This document shows, piece by piece, positions 24,660 to 33,340 of a DNA stretch of 64,000 nt. Source of the stretch: Oscillospiraceae bacterium (GTDB taxonomy: Bacteria; Bacillota; Clostridia; Oscillospirales; Ruminococcaceae); contig JALEJQ010000031.1 in the NCBI GenBank assembly GCA_022769565.1, forward strand, positions 1-64,000. The letters run 5' to 3'. Positions within the stretch are counted from its first letter, which is position 1; each line of letters opens with the position of its first letter. Under the pieces are notes generated by a model. The model had not been told where the DNA came from. It ran no database searches and saw nothing but the letters and a program-made list of their open reading frames with translations. Both the position numbers and the translations under genes were made by a program.

Positions 24660-24890
24660 TACTAATAACCATTTAACCTATGGATAAAATACGGCGGCTA
24701 TAATACGCCCACTCTTCGTCAAACTCCCTTGACAGGCGTAATCTCCCCCTGTGAGGGGAGGTGTCACGAAGTGACAGAGGGGCTGACCGACAGACCAGCC
24801 TGCCTGCGGTCGTCTTCAAGGTAAACAAGTTTACCTGATTGGACGTATTCTATCCACCGTCTTTATCCATAGAACAAATGGTTATTAGTA
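24660..24890 (-). mobile_element. MITE-like palindromic element, copy 3, with nested insertion
   Basis: 231 bp bounded by TACTAATAACC and GGTTATTAGTA, opposite orientation to copies 1 and 2. It is longer than the other copies because of an insert at 24739-24796 and a smaller AGGTAAACAAGTTTACCT palindrome near 24819-24836. Flanking triplets (CAA/TAA) do not form a clear duplication. With the putP terminator it fills the 426-bp gap between apbE and putP. Confidence 0.85.
24739..24796. repeat. Nested palindromic insert inside MITE copy 3
   Basis: About 57 bp absent from the other copies. It contains CTCCCCCTGTGAGGGGAG and GTGTCACGAAGTGACA, two adjacent hairpins, the kind of short repeated palindrome common in gut Clostridia. 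It interrupts the element exactly in its central hairpin. Confidence 0.6.
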
Positions 24891-24893
24891 TAA

Positions 24894-24925
24894 AGGCTGC
24901 CGCAGAACACGCTGCAGCAGCCTCA
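24894..24925 (-). terminator. Terminator after putP
   Basis: On the minus strand AGGCTGC...GCAGCCT with an inner GCAG/CTGC extension, followed by TTTATACT. The U-tract is formed by the first bases of the MITE border, so the element landed immediately behind the hairpin. Confidence 0.7.
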
Positions 24926-24951
24926 TTTGTTTATGCACTGTATAATTTATT

Positions 24952-26478
24952 TCAATCCGCTTTCTTTGCTTCGTCAAAAAGTGCCTTTACTTCGTCCGAG
25001 GGTTCTTTGTCCATAAGAGATACAACAATTGTAAGAATTATTGAAACCGCAAATCCGGGAACGATCGAATAAAGATGACCGCTCCAATGGAGGAGGTATT
25101 CCCAGATTATTACGGTGCCTGCGCCGCCGATAATGCCTGCAACGGTGCCTTTAAGGGTAAGACGCTTCCAGTAAAGCGAAAGGATTATGGCAGGTCCGAA
25201 GGCTGCGCCGAAGCCTGCCCATGCGTTTGATACGATACCCATTATGGAATCCTTGGGGTCAAGAGCAAGAATGCAGGCAATAACGGAGATGAGCATTACC
25301 GTGCCTCTGCTTATCCACATAAGCTTCTTTTCCGAAGCCTCTTTCTTGACGATTACCTTGTAAAAGTCGTTTACAACAGCAGAAGCCGTTACAAGAAGCT
25401 GGCTGTCGGCGGTGCTCATGATAGACGCAAGCACTGCGGAAAGGAATATACCTGCTATTGCGCCGGGGAACAGTCTCTTTACAACATCGATAAAGATAAG
25501 CTCCTGTTCTGCCGAGCCGAGAGAAATGCCCTGATTGTCAAGGTAAACACGACCCAGGATACCGATAAGAACGGCTGCGCCAAGGGAAATTATTACCCAT
25601 ACAATAGCGATTATTGCAGACTTCTTTACGCTCTTTGCGTCCTTGATAGCCATAAAGCGCACAAGGATATGGGGCATTCCGAAGTAGCCCAGCGCCCACG
25701 CAAGGTCGCTTATTATGGAGTTGAAGGAACGTCCGCTGACCATTGAAGCAAAGCCGGGAGCGTATTCGCCCTCCGCAACTATCTTCTGTGTGTTTGCGAT
25801 CATATCGAAGCTGAAATTTTTCGTTGAGGATATAAGCGCAATGGGGAGCGCAACAATAGCCATTACCATGAGCAGTCCCTGAATAAAGTCCGTCCACGCA
25901 ACTGCGTTGAAGCCGCCCATAAAGGTGTAGGTTATGATGATAAGCGCAGAAATGATAACGGCTGCCTTTGTGTAGGTCGTGTTTGTGCTGTCAATGTTGA
26001 ACACCACCTGGAACAGCTTTCCGCCGGAAACAAACGCCGAGGTTGTGTACACAAGGAAAAAGATGAATATTACAAGTGCGCACACAAGACGTACTATAGG
26101 GCTGTCCGCTTTAAAACGGTTCTGGAGGTACTGGGGGATAGTGATGGAATCCCCTGCTTTTTCGGTAAACTTACGGAGAGGCTTGGCAACGAACGCCCAG
26201 TTAAGGATAGTGCCTATTGCAAGACCGATAGCTATCCAGTAGTTGCCCATACCCGTTGCATAAGCTGCGCCGGGAAGGCCCATAAGCAGCCAGCCGCTCA
26301 TGTCGGAAGCCTGTGCGGACATAGCCGTTACCCAGCTGTTGAGCTGTCTGCCTGCAAGGAAGTAGTCGCTCATTTTTTTGCTTTTGTTGCTGAAATAGAA
26401 GCCGATAGCCAGCATAAGTGCAAGATATATCACAAAGGATATAAGCACCGGAACATCGGCGTTTTTAAAAAACCCCAT
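24952..26478 (-). CDS. putP: Sodium/proline symporter PutP
   Basis: 508 aa, about 13 membrane helices, sodium:solute symporter family. Typical PutP segments are GRQLNSWVTAMSAQASDMSG, WAFVAKPLRKFTEKAGDSIT, GGFNAVAWTDFIQGLLMV and ILSAVLASIMSTADSQLLV, the last containing Na+-site residues. It imports proline with Na+, for nutrition or osmoprotection. The C-terminal tail (DKEPSDEVKALFDEAKK) is cytoplasmic. RBS GAAAGGTCG. Single gene with its own terminator; its Na+ dependence fits a cell whose Rnf may export Na+. Confidence 0.92.
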   Translation of the reverse strand: MGFFKNADVPVLISFVIYLALMLAIGFYFSNKSKKMSDYFLAGRQLNSWVTAMSAQASDMSGWLLMGLPGAAYATGMGNYWIAIGLAIGTILNWAFVAKPLRKFTEKAGDSITIPQYLQNRFKADSPIVRLVCALVIFIFFLVYTTSAFVSGGKLFQVVFNIDSTNTTYTKAAVIISALIIITYTFMGGFNAVAWTDFIQGLLMVMAIVALPIALISSTKNFSFDMIANTQKIVAEGEYAPGFASMVSGRSFNSIISDLAWALGYFGMPHILVRFMAIKDAKSVKKSAIIAIVWVIISLGAAVLIGILGRVYLDNQGISLGSAEQELIFIDVVKRLFPGAIAGIFLSAVLASIMSTADSQLLVTASAVVNDFYKVIVKKEASEKKLMWISRGTVMLISVIACILALDPKDSIMGIVSNAWAGFGAAFGPAIILSLYWKRLTLKGTVAGIIGGAGTVIIWEYLLHWSGHLYSIVPGFAVSIILTIVVSLMDKEPSDEVKALFDEAKKAD

Positions 26479-26635
26479 TTTCTTACGACCTTTCTTTAAA
26501 AAATATATAAATTTATTATACTATTTTTAACCTGCCTATGTATTAATAAAAAGTGAATAAACGAACATTTTGTGAATAATATGCAGTTTGGGCATTGGTA
26601 TTATTAATTCTTTGGAGGATAATTATAAGCAAATA

Positions 26636-26682
26636 TAAAAAACGGACTGAAAGCTGCGGAATTATCCGTGTTTCAGTCCGTA
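26636..26682 (-). terminator. Terminator after rsmE
   Basis: ACGGACTGAAA and TTTCAGTCCGT form an 11-bp stem with an 18-nt loop; on the minus strand it is followed by TTTTTTATATTTG. It ends the dgc-rsmE transcript. Confidence 0.85.
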
Positions 26683-26690
26683 TATCAACA

Positions 26691-27410
26691 TTACATATTT
26701 CCCGTAAGATTCATTATGACAGCCGAAACAGCAACGGGGCAGGTCTCGCAGCGGAGTATTCTTTCTCCCAGCCACACAGGCACCGCTCCCGAATCCGCCG
26801 CTCTTTCCGCTTCGCTTCGGTCAAATCCGCCCTCCGAGCCTATCATAACGCCTATGCTCTTATACTCGGGCAGCCCAAGCTCCGAAAGCCGCTTTCCGCC
26901 GTTTTCGTAGCATATGAGCCGCAGCTCGCAGCTTTTCATATCCTCAAGCGCCTGTTCAAAGGTCATAAGGGGCGCCACCTCGGGAATTATCCCACGCCCC
27001 GACTGCTTTGCCGCCTCCTCGGAGATCTTGCGGAAGCGCTCCAGCTTCTTGGCAAAGTCCTTTTCGCTCGGTCTTGAAACGCAGCGCTTTGAAAGGAAGG
27101 GCACTATCCTTGCCGCTCCAAGCTCCACCGTTTTCTGTATTATCTGTTCAAATTTATCCTGCTTCGGGAACGCCTGATAGAGGGTAAGGGAAACGCTCGG
27201 CTCGCACTTTGACGGCTCCGCTCTGTCTATGCGGCAGGTAACAGTGTCCTCCGACATTTCCGTTATGGTGCAGAAATAATCTGTTCCCATGCGGCAGAAG
27301 GTTATGCTGTCTCCCTTTTTCATTCTCAGGGAATAGCCTATGTGTCTTGCGTCGCCGCCTGTGACGGTAATGTATTCCGACGGCTCGGTATCAATAAAAA
27401 ATCTTGGCAT
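26691..27410 (-). CDS. rsmE: 16S rRNA m3U1498 methyltransferase RsmE
   Basis: 239 aa. The N-terminal PUA-like domain (MPRFFIDTEP, GGDARHIGYSLRMKKGD) is followed by a SPOUT methyltransferase domain. The knot contains IGVMIGSEGGFDRSEAE and the SAM-binding LGERILRCETCPVAV, close to the family's LGxxILRxETA signature. It methylates N3 of U1498 in 16S rRNA. It sits 12 bp after a diguanylate cyclase gene; a functional link is not evident. Confidence 0.93.
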   Translation of the reverse strand: MPRFFIDTEPSEYITVTGGDARHIGYSLRMKKGDSITFCRMGTDYFCTITEMSEDTVTCRIDRAEPSKCEPSVSLTLYQAFPKQDKFEQIIQKTVELGAARIVPFLSKRCVSRPSEKDFAKKLERFRKISEEAAKQSGRGIIPEVAPLMTFEQALEDMKSCELRLICYENGGKRLSELGLPEYKSIGVMIGSEGGFDRSEAERAADSGAVPVWLGERILRCETCPVAVSAVIMNLTGNM

Positions 27411-27422
27411 AGCTGCTCCTTA

Positions 27423-28511
27423 TTATTTTACAACGCAGTTCTTTCCGCTGTTTTTTCCTTTGTACAGCTTTTTGTCCGCTGCGGTGATAACGCTGTCCAT
27501 TGTTGACGTTGATGTAAATTCCGAAACACCGAGGGTAAGGGTCACGCTTATATCCTTGCCGTCAAAGGAAAGGCGGCGGCTTTCAACTGCTGCCCTTATC
27601 TTCTCGGCAATGTCCGCAGCTTCGTCAATAGGGCGGCAGGAAAGCATAAGGAATTCCTCGCCTCCCCATCGGCAGACCGTGTCCTCTTCCGGCAGACAGC
27701 CTGCGACTATTTCCGAGACCATTTTCAGCACCTCGTCACCGCATGCGTGACCGTAGGTGTCGTTCACGCCCTTAAAATTGTCAATGTCGCTCATAATAAC
27801 GGAAAATGTGATGTTGTTCTTCACCGCCGAGCTTAAAATAGTATTCATTTTGCGGCGGTTGTAAAGTCCCGTAAGTGCATCAATGCTGGCAAGACTGTCC
27901 AGCTTTTTGTTGTTTTTCTCAAGGTCAAGCTGTGCTATCATTATTTCTGCTGCAAATATATATGAATAAAGTATAAGCAGCGCACAGGTACACATCACGT
28001 TGAAGATATATACCCCACGAACAAAGCCCTCATTTTTAACGGCATACACGGGCTCAAAATAATATGAATACTCCCTGCATATGACAAGTGTGGCAAAGCT
28101 GAGAACTCCGAAGCACACGGCTGTGCGTATGCCCTTTACCGTATCGTCAAGAGCGAACGCCATATCGAAGCCTATAGGTATTATGGCTATAAGATACATT
28201 GAAAATCCGAAATTCCATCCTGCCATATATACCGCAAGGACAGAATGGAGCATTACCTCTATACAGGTATAAATATAGACCTTCATAAAAGATTTTTTCT
28301 TAACAGGTTTCAAGCAAAGGAAATATCCTGCGGCGCTGAAAACATTGTATACTGTCATCGGTAACGAGCCTATATATAAAAATACGAATATCAGCATAAT
28401 GTGTACAGACGCAATGCAGACCGTAAGCAGACTGTATTTCTGCACATCGCTGAATTTTACCGTACCTTTAAGAATTCCTTTAAAGCCGGAAAACAAATTC
28501 AAATGATACAC
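27423..28511 (-). CDS. Membrane diguanylate cyclase (GGDEF domain)
   Basis: 362 aa. Residues 1-200 hold about six hydrophobic segments forming a membrane sensor without a recognised name. A short coiled linker (QLDLEKNNKKLDSLASIDAL) leads to a GGDEF domain with DALTGLYNRRKMN, SDIDNFKGVNDTYGHACGDE and the active-site RWGGEEF. GGEEF is an accepted active variant, so cyclic di-GMP synthesis is expected. The inhibitory I-site RxxD is absent (PEED instead), suggesting no product feedback at that site. The upstream 547-bp gap contains MITE copy 4. Confidence 0.88.
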   Translation of the reverse strand: MYHLNLFSGFKGILKGTVKFSDVQKYSLLTVCIASVHIMLIFVFLYIGSLPMTVYNVFSAAGYFLCLKPVKKKSFMKVYIYTCIEVMLHSVLAVYMAGWNFGFSMYLIAIIPIGFDMAFALDDTVKGIRTAVCFGVLSFATLVICREYSYYFEPVYAVKNEGFVRGVYIFNVMCTCALLILYSYIFAAEIMIAQLDLEKNNKKLDSLASIDALTGLYNRRKMNTILSSAVKNNITFSVIMSDIDNFKGVNDTYGHACGDEVLKMVSEIVAGCLPEEDTVCRWGGEEFLMLSCRPIDEAADIAEKIRAAVESRRLSFDGKDISVTLTLGVSEFTSTSTMDSVITAADKKLYKGKNSGKNCVVK

Positions 28512-28690
28512 CTCCGAAATGTGATGTTCTTTCCGTATGACAGACTGTTATGCGGAAATCCCTATTAATTATTATAATCTTATTTCGTTTTCTTGTCAAT
28601 CAATTTGAGGAATAATGTAAAATCGGGGCGAAAGCCTGTCCTTGGGTTACAAAAGCCTGTCCTTTAGGCTGCTTTTGATAAAATACCTGA

Positions 28691-28849
28691 TACTAATAAC
28701 CATTTAACCTATGGATAAAATACGGCGGATATAATACGCCCACTCTGCGTCAAACTCCCTTGACAGGCGGCAGCCTGCCTGCGGTCGTTTTCCTTGATTG
28801 GTCGTATTCTATCCACCGTCTTTATCCATAGAACAAATGGTTATTAGTA
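28691..28849 (-). mobile_element. MITE-like palindromic element, copy 4
   Basis: 159 bp from TACTAATAACCATTTAACC to GAACAAATGGTTATTAGTA, flanked on both sides by TGA, consistent with a 3-bp target duplication. Opposite orientation to copies 1 and 2. It lies in the 28512-29058 gap; the rest of that gap is AT-rich, has a short duplicated AAAGCCTGTCCTT word (28632-28680), and the Nudix promoter. Confidence 0.85.
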
Positions 28850-28962
28850 TGACAGGCGCAAGTGAATTTGATCCCTTTACGCTTTTTAAACTTCACATTT
28901 CCCATACGGCGGTACGCTATTTTTTAATTTTATTTTAATTTTTATATTTTTTTCAAAAAAAC

Positions 28963-28991
28963 AAGACAAATCATAAAAAATATGTTATAAT
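28963..28991 (+). promoter_or_regulatory. Extended -10 promoter for the Nudix gene
   Basis: AAGACA, 17 bp, then TGTTATAAT, a TGnTATAAT extended -10. An AT-rich run of T and A tracts just upstream could act as an UP element. Confidence 0.55.
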
Positions 28992-29058
28992 TATACCAAT
29001 CTATATTATTTTAGGACGCTCTGTACTGTCCGGGCGCCCGGAAAGGAAACGACAGCCT

Positions 29059-29466
29059 ATGATGCACGAAAAATCCTGCGGTGCCATAGTTTACCGAAAG
29101 CATCACGGGAATATCGAAATATTGCTGATAAAGCACGTTAACAGCGGACACTGGTCTTTTCCCAAGGGTCACGTTGAGGACGGAGAGACCGAGATTGAAA
29201 CAGCTTTGCGTGAAATAAAGGAAGAAACCGGGCTTGACGTTATCATTGACCCCACCTTCCGTGAGACCGTTACCTATTTCCCCCGAAAGGACACACAAAA
29301 GGTAGTGGTCTATTTCATTGCAAAGGCTAAAAATTTTGATTATGTTCCGCAGGAAGAAGAAATTGCAGATATAAAGTGGGTAGATGTTGGTTATGCTACG
29401 TCGGTACTTACTTATGAGAACGATAAATCTATCGTTAACAAGGCAAAAAAAGTTATCAAGGACTGA
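29059..29466 (+). CDS. Nudix hydrolase, diadenosine tetraphosphatase-like
   Basis: 135 aa. The Nudix box spans residues 37-59 (GHVEDGETEIETAL then REIKEETGL), a full GX5EX7REUXEEXGU match, so Mg2+-dependent cleavage of a nucleoside diphosphate-X compound is expected. The N-terminal SCGAIVYRKHHGNIEILLIK with HWSFPKGHVE is typical of the Ap4A hydrolase subgroup. It has its own promoter and strong terminator. Two ATGs in tandem open the frame, with GGAAAGGAAACG upstream. Confidence 0.88.
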   Translation: MMHEKSCGAIVYRKHHGNIEILLIKHVNSGHWSFPKGHVEDGETEIETALREIKEETGLDVIIDPTFRETVTYFPRKDTQKVVVYFIAKAKNFDYVPQEEEIADIKWVDVGYATSVLTYENDKSIVNKAKKVIKD

Positions 29467-29474
29467 CAAATGCA

Positions 29475-29516
29475 CCGCCGCAGGCTTCAGGGAAAGGTCT
29501 GCGGCGGATTTTTTAT
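29475..29516 (+). terminator. Terminator after the Nudix gene
   Basis: CCGCCGCAG and CTGCGGCGG form a perfect 9-bp stem with a 15-nt loop, followed by ATTTTTTATA. Confidence 0.88.
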
Positions 29517-29593
29517 ATAAATATGAATTTAAAGTAAGCAAAGACAGAAAATAAACATATAAATATGAAAAACGAAAGGTGCTGTCGCCTGTT

Positions 29594-30451
29594 ATGAAAC
29601 AATATCTGTACAATATGGCAAGGGGAGCGGCTCTCGGCGGTTTTCTGCCCGAAATTGCGGAGTCGATGAGCCGTCTGGAGGTCACGCATTACGATATTTG
29701 CCCCGAAAGGCTGCCACGGGAGTTTGACGGGCTTAAAATAGTGCAGCTTTCCGACCTGCACAATAAAAAATACGGAAGCGGCGATGCTCTGCTTTATGAC
29801 AAAATAGCCGCCTGCGACCCCGATCTTGTGTTTATGACAGGCGATATGATAAGCCACAAAGCGGAAAACGTAGAGGACTTCATCAGTCTGGTGCAAAGGC
29901 TCTGCCGCAAATATCCCGTTTATTACGTCAACGGCAACCACGAATACTCCGATATGTCCCCCGAGCTTTTCGATAAGGCGGCACAGGAGCTTGCAAAAGC
30001 AGGAGCAAAATGCCTTGACAACAGCTGTGTTCTTCTGCGCCGAGGAAACGCAAGGCTGCGGCTGTACGGGCTTAGTTACCATGCAAAATATTATCGGGGA
30101 GTGCGGCAGTATAAGCTGAACTGGGCAAGGTTCCGTGTCCGTGATATGCGGCGCTGCTGCGGAGCAAGACCGCAGGATTTTACCATACTTCTTGCCCATA
30201 ACCCTCTTGATTTTGACGTTCACGCCCAATGGGGAGCAGACCTTTCCTTCGGCGGACACATCCACGGCGGAGTTATACGACTGCCCCTTGTGGGAGGAAT
30301 AATTTCCCCCGAGCTGAGGCTGTTTCCCAAGTATAAGGAAGGAGTGTACCAAAGCGGCGGTTCCCTGCTTGTAGTCAGCAGAGGACTTGGCAGGATAAGG
30401 ATATTCAATCCCCCCGAGCTGGTGTCGGTAACGCTGAGAACGGCGCTATAG
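29594..30451 (+). CDS. Metallophosphoesterase, YkuE/YaeI-like
   Basis: The track begins at a GTG (29579) that overlaps the AAAGGTG ribosome site; ATG 29594 is preferred, giving 285 aa. All calcineurin-type metal motifs are present: QLSDLHNKKYG, FMTGDMISH, YVNGNHEYS, LLAHNPLDF and SFGGHIHGG. The N-terminal segment (YLYNMARGAALGGFLPE) is only weakly hydrophobic. Relatives hydrolyse UDP-diacylglucosamine or phospholipid-linked diphosphates, or unknown phosphodiesters. The first two residues of function cannot be told apart here. It ends at composite repeat B. Confidence 0.85.
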   Translation: MKQYLYNMARGAALGGFLPEIAESMSRLEVTHYDICPERLPREFDGLKIVQLSDLHNKKYGSGDALLYDKIAACDPDLVFMTGDMISHKAENVEDFISLVQRLCRKYPVYYVNGNHEYSDMSPELFDKAAQELAKAGAKCLDNSCVLLRRGNARLRLYGLSYHAKYYRGVRQYKLNWARFRVRDMRRCCGARPQDFTILLAHNPLDFDVHAQWGADLSFGGHIHGGVIRLPLVGGIISPELRLFPKYKEGVYQSGGSLLVVSRGLGRIRIFNPPELVSVTLRTAL

Positions 30452-30763
30452 GTTGCTGTGCCGAGGCTGTGTTGCAGAAAAACACACTTCGCTGCGCTCC
30501 GCACATTTTATCCGAGGTTACTTTATCTTTATACGATAGAAATAGCGCAATTCACATTAGCCGGTTCAACGAGATCTGTGTTATACAAAACACTACTCGA
30601 TTCCAACTTTTGATGTGAATTGCGCCTTTGGGTTTATTACTTTGCTGTTTTTAACGCAGCTTTGTTATGTGCCTTAGTTTTGGGGATTTCGCTCTCTGCG
30701 GAGAGCGACAAGGGGCTCTCTCGCCAAAGGGACTCGTCCCTTTGGAATCCCATTATTTTACGG
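30452..30763. repeat. Composite palindromic repeat B (half-length)
   Basis: Fills the whole gap between the convergent phosphoesterase and cheB genes. It corresponds to one end of repeat A: a CTCCGCACATTTTATCCGAG piece of the core, one 82-bp palindrome (30545-30626), an arm with TTACTTTGCTG, TCGCTCTCTGCGGAGAGCGA, and a terminal CCAAAGGGACTCGTCCCTTTGG hairpin. The second palindrome and the other arm are missing. Confidence 0.8.
30545..30626. repeat. 82-bp palindrome in repeat B
   Basis: GCGCAATTCACAT...ATGTGAATTGCGCC; the first base of the left terminus is changed (A for G) relative to the other copies. The interior is more diverged (GGTTCAACGAGATCTGTG), so this is probably an older copy. Confidence 0.8.
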
Positions 30764-31906
30764 TCAGCGCTTTTTGCCGTTCAGATCCTTTTCCGTCCAG
30801 CCTACAGAAAGGCGGCGGCATATTTCCGAACCTATTTTTTCAAGAGGCTGCTGTTCTGCACAGGCGCCCAGCTTATAAGCTTCCATAGGCATACCGTAAA
30901 CAACGCAGGTTTCCTTATTCTGCCCTATTGTATATGCGCCCTTATTGTGCATTTTAAGCAGACCCTTTGCGCCGTCTGCGCCCATACCCGTAAGTATTGC
31001 GCCTATGGCTTTATTTCCTGCTGCTTCCGCAACGCTGCTGAAAAGAACATCCACCGAGGGACAATGTCCCGAGACCTTTTCTCCGGGAGTGCTTTTTACA
31101 TAATAGCCTTTTGAATCCTTTTTAAGCTCAAGATGGTATCCTCCTGCGCCTATTATACAAACGCCGTTTTTAAGCCTGTCGCCGTCCTCGGCTTCCTTTA
31201 CCGTCATTGCGCAGCTTTTGTTGAGCCTTTCTGCGTACATTTTAGTGAACACGGGAGGCATATGCTGAACTACTACAACAGGCGGCATATTGTCGGGGAA
31301 CGCCTTTATAACACATTCCAGAGCGTCCGTTCCCCCTGTTGAAGCACCCAGAGCAACTATATATCCGTCCTTGCCCTTTGCCGACGCTCCCGAAATATCT
31401 GACGATGTGGGCAGCTCGGGAACTGCTTTTGCAATGTGCTGTGAGGATGCGGCTGCAGGCGCTGCAGGAGTTACCCCGTCAATGCCCGAACCGTGCCTTT
31501 TGGCGTACTTATCCTTATTCGCTGAGGCAACTATGGCTTTCGTTGCAAGCAGATTGCAGAAAGCGGTCATATCCTTATTGCTTTTGGGTTTGAGCATAAA
31601 AGCTGCCGCCCCTGCGTTTATGACTGCAAGCTCGGAAACGGTCTCCCGTGATGTTACCATAATACAGGGCATAGGGTACTGGGTCATAAGCTGTTCAAGG
31701 AACTCCACACCGTTCATTTTCGGCATTTCCACATCAAGGACAAGCACATCGGGCTTCAGCTCGGTTATTTTTTCCTTTGCCTCAAATGCGTCAGCGGCAG
31801 TGCCGACTATTTCTATGCCCGGGGCGTTCTCAAATTGCTTTTTAAGTGATTCACGGAACAGCTTTGAATCGTCCACCACTAAAAGCCTGACTGTTTTCTT
31901 TACCAT
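30764..31906 (-). CDS. cheB: Chemotaxis protein-glutamate methylesterase/deamidase CheB
   Basis: 380 aa. N-terminal receiver domain with Asp58 (VLVLDVEMPKMNG) and Lys in FMLKPKS, an Ala/Pro/Ser-rich linker (about 130-170), and the methylesterase domain with catalytic Ser (VALGASTGGTDAL), His (VVVQHMPPVF) and Asp (LTGMGADGAKG). It removes methyl groups from receptor glutamates and is activated by phosphorylation from CheA. Last gene of the cheA-W-R-B operon. Confidence 0.95.
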   Translation of the reverse strand: MVKKTVRLLVVDDSKLFRESLKKQFENAPGIEIVGTAADAFEAKEKITELKPDVLVLDVEMPKMNGVEFLEQLMTQYPMPCIMVTSRETVSELAVINAGAAAFMLKPKSNKDMTAFCNLLATKAIVASANKDKYAKRHGSGIDGVTPAAPAAASSQHIAKAVPELPTSSDISGASAKGKDGYIVALGASTGGTDALECVIKAFPDNMPPVVVVQHMPPVFTKMYAERLNKSCAMTVKEAEDGDRLKNGVCIIGAGGYHLELKKDSKGYYVKSTPGEKVSGHCPSVDVLFSSVAEAAGNKAIGAILTGMGADGAKGLLKMHNKGAYTIGQNKETCVVYGMPMEAYKLGACAEQQPLEKIGSEICRRLSVGWTEKDLNGKKR

Positions 31907-31928
31907 AATAAATCAAAATGCGGCAATT

Positions 31929-32759
31929 TTATCGGAAGGAAGGTTTTTGGTCGCTGAGTTTGCGGTATATTGCGGGCTTGATGTAGGTATATCGTGTGTT
32001 CTTGCCTACGCTTTCAGCGTGACCGACAAAAAGGTAGCCGCCCTCCTTGGTTACGTCGTAAAATCTTTCGATAAGTGCGTTCTTCGTTTCCATTTCAAAA
32101 TAGATCATAACGTTCCTGCAGCTTATCAGATCGTAGGGCTTTGTGCATACGATCTTATCCATAAGGTTGAACTGTCTGAATTCAACCATATTTCTTATTC
32201 TGTCAATGACCTGATAGGTGTTGTCGTCTATTTTGTTGAAATATTTTTTCAGCCACCTGTCGGGAACGTCCTTTAAAAGGTCGGTGGTGTAGATACCTGC
32301 CTTAGCTTTTTTAAGAACGTCGGTATCAAGGTCTGTTGCAAGTATTTTCAGGTTCCACACAGACGCTTTTGCACCGAAATATTCGTCCATAGTCATAACT
32401 ATGGTATAAGGCTCCTGCCCCGTTGAAGATGCGGCGCACCATATTCTCAGGTCGTGGTTTTTTACGGTCTGTTCAAAATAAGGGAGAAGGGTATCTCTAA
32501 GATAGTCGAAATGCTCCGGCTCCCTTAAAAAGTATGTATGGTTCGTAGTCAGCTTGTTGACCAGCTGCATAGTTTCGTTGCCCGTTTTATCGGCAAAGGC
32601 GAAATCTATGAACTCCTTGAAGCTGCCGAAGCCTCTTGATGTGACCATATTCGACAATCTTCCCTCAATAAGCACACGCTTCTTTTCAAGGTTTATGCCG
32701 TAATTGGATCTCATATAATCGACAAGTCTGCGGAAATCGTCGTCGGTAAGTTTAAGCAT
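31929..32759 (-). CDS. cheR: Chemotaxis protein methyltransferase CheR
   Basis: 276 aa. An N-terminal helical CheR_N domain (about 1-75, DFRRLVDYMRSNYGINLEKK) and a SAM-dependent methyltransferase domain with WCAASSTGQEPYT, LATDLDTDVLKKA and ISCRNVMIYFE. TTNHTYFLREPEHF is typical of CheR. It methylates chemoreceptor glutamates, opposing CheB. GGAG about 9 nt upstream of the ATG. No receptor gene lies in the window. Confidence 0.95.
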   Translation of the reverse strand: MLKLTDDDFRRLVDYMRSNYGINLEKKRVLIEGRLSNMVTSRGFGSFKEFIDFAFADKTGNETMQLVNKLTTNHTYFLREPEHFDYLRDTLLPYFEQTVKNHDLRIWCAASSTGQEPYTIVMTMDEYFGAKASVWNLKILATDLDTDVLKKAKAGIYTTDLLKDVPDRWLKKYFNKIDDNTYQVIDRIRNMVEFRQFNLMDKIVCTKPYDLISCRNVMIYFEMETKNALIERFYDVTKEGGYLFVGHAESVGKNTRYTYIKPAIYRKLSDQKPSFR

Positions 32760-32838
32760 GATGATACGCTCCGTAATTTTGCTTTGTTTTCTGAGGTCGC
32801 CGGGAAAGCGCCGACATATTCCGCCGCTTTCCCGAAGA

Positions 32839-33312
32839 TCAGTTCATTATAAGCTTTGTGCAGTCCAGAAGCAGCTTTATGTTGTCCTCCGAATTGATGA
32901 TGCTCTTTATGTAGCGGTTGGAGTTGACGTTCTTGCAGTCGGGAGTTTTGCTGATGATGGTCTTGTCAACAACAACAACTTCCTGCACTCTGTCAACGAT
33001 TATGCCCACCTGTTCGCCGTTCTCAAATTCAAGAACGATAATGCAGGTCCTGTCATCATAGGGTATCTCCTCCATGCCGAAGCGCTTTCTTACGCTTATA
33101 ACGGGAACAACCTTGCCTCGGATATTTATAACGCCCTTGATGTAATCGGGTATCTTGGGAACAACAGTGATCTGCTCAATGCTGATGATCTCTTTTACAA
33201 ATTCAATTTCTACGCCGTAGGTCTTATCGCCGATAGTGAAGAAGAGTATCTCAACGCCGTCAGCGGCAAAGGCTTTCTTTTTGGTATCGGCGGAATAAAT
33301 AGCTTCGCTCAT
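32839..33312 (-). CDS. cheW: Chemotaxis coupling protein CheW
   Basis: 157 aa. A single CheW domain (EILFFTIGDKTYGVEIEFVK, VPKIPDYIKGVINIRGKVVP, VGIIVDRVQEVV) that bridges CheA and chemoreceptors at the membrane. The first 20 residues are an extra tail. It lies 28 bp after cheA and 79 bp before cheR, with no terminator between. Confidence 0.93.
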   Translation of the reverse strand: MSEAIYSADTKKKAFAADGVEILFFTIGDKTYGVEIEFVKEIISIEQITVVPKIPDYIKGVINIRGKVVPVISVRKRFGMEEIPYDDRTCIIVLEFENGEQVGIIVDRVQEVVVVDKTIISKTPDCKNVNSNRYIKSIINSEDNIKLLLDCTKLIMN

Positions 33313-33340
33313 TTTAACTCATATTCCTTTCGCTGTAAGA

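Noticed and set aside
29513-30352. 279-aa minus-strand ORF opposite the metallophosphoesterase
   Set aside because: No recognisable domain or ribosome site; the plus frame has five intact metallophosphoesterase motifs.
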